From: Geminicoccaceae bacterium
GTDB taxonomy: Bacteria; Pseudomonadota; Alphaproteobacteria; Geminicoccales; Geminicoccaceae
Direction of reading: 5' to 3'
Assembly: GCA_030824835.1 (NCBI GenBank)
Contig: JAPJRA010000137.1
Location: 1-8,103 of the forward strand
Length of the DNA stretch: 8,103 bases
Made by a program: the position numbers and the translations under genes. The notes under the pieces are model-generated. The model was not told the DNA's origin and did not search any database. It saw only the letters and a list, made by a program, of their open reading frames with translations. Shown here one piece after another: positions 8,049-8,103 of this stretch; within the stretch, counting starts at the first letter, position 1; every line of letters begins with the position of its first letter.

Positions 8049-8103
8049 ATGGCAGAAGAAGGTCGAATTGCCGTCGTCACCGGAGCCGGCAGCGGCATCG
8101 GCC
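8049..8103 (+). CDS. Short-chain dehydrogenase/reductase (SDR), N-terminal fragment
   Basis: Only the first 18 codons are inside the window. They encode a short lead, a hydrophobic beta strand (RIAVV) and then TGAGSGIG at residues 11-18, which is the TGxxxGxG coenzyme-binding motif of classical SDR oxidoreductases. Most SDRs of this type are about 250 residues and oxidise or reduce alcohols and ketones with NAD(P)H. The catalytic Ser-Tyr-Lys part and the residues that choose NAD or NADP lie beyond the edge, so no substrate can be suggested. The gene starts a new rightward unit, divergent from cfa, with a very strong ribosome binding site. Confidence 0.85.
   Translation, partial: MAEEGRIAVVTGAGSGIG

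Overview
The window is a GC-rich, tightly packed bacterial chromosomal segment. Gene content and GC-rich codon use fit a soil or rhizosphere proteobacterium, most likely an alphaproteobacterium; this is inference, as no marker gene is present. It holds seven complete protein genes and two that are cut by the window edges. I see no rRNA, tRNA, insertion sequence, phage gene or CRISPR array.

Left block (about 1-2050, + strand): the 3' end of a TRAP transporter large membrane subunit (DctM type), then pobA (4-hydroxybenzoate 3-monooxygenase), then a 4-hydroxybenzoyl-CoA thioesterase-like hotdog protein. Gaps of 25 and 7 bp suggest one operon. The combined logic is uptake of an organic acid, release of 4-hydroxybenzoate from its CoA thioester, and hydroxylation to protocatechuate for the beta-ketoadipate route.

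Middle block (2000-4110, - strand): a LysR-type regulator followed, 41 bp downstream, by a YcaQ/AlkX-family DNA glycosylase-like protein. The end of the latter overlaps the thioesterase gene tail to tail by 51 bp.

Divergent block (4367-6620, + strand): an aldo/keto reductase and an MFS transporter whose reading frames overlap by 8 bp. The LysR gene is divergent from this pair, and the 256-bp region between them carries a perfect ATC-N9-GAT/T-N11-A dyad and a nearby direct repeat, so LysR probably controls the pair and itself.

Right block (6645-8103): a cyclopropane-fatty-acyl-phospholipid synthase on the - strand, converging on the MFS gene with a 24-bp gap. It is divergent from the first 18 codons of a short-chain dehydrogenase/reductase that has a strong ribosome binding site.

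I recognise every gene family and found no evidence of a previously undescribed multi-gene system. The points worth a second look are the substitutions in the PobA coenzyme loop, the thioesterase/YcaQ coding overlap, the LysR operator candidate, the LysR-YcaQ pairing and the palindrome upstream of cfa.
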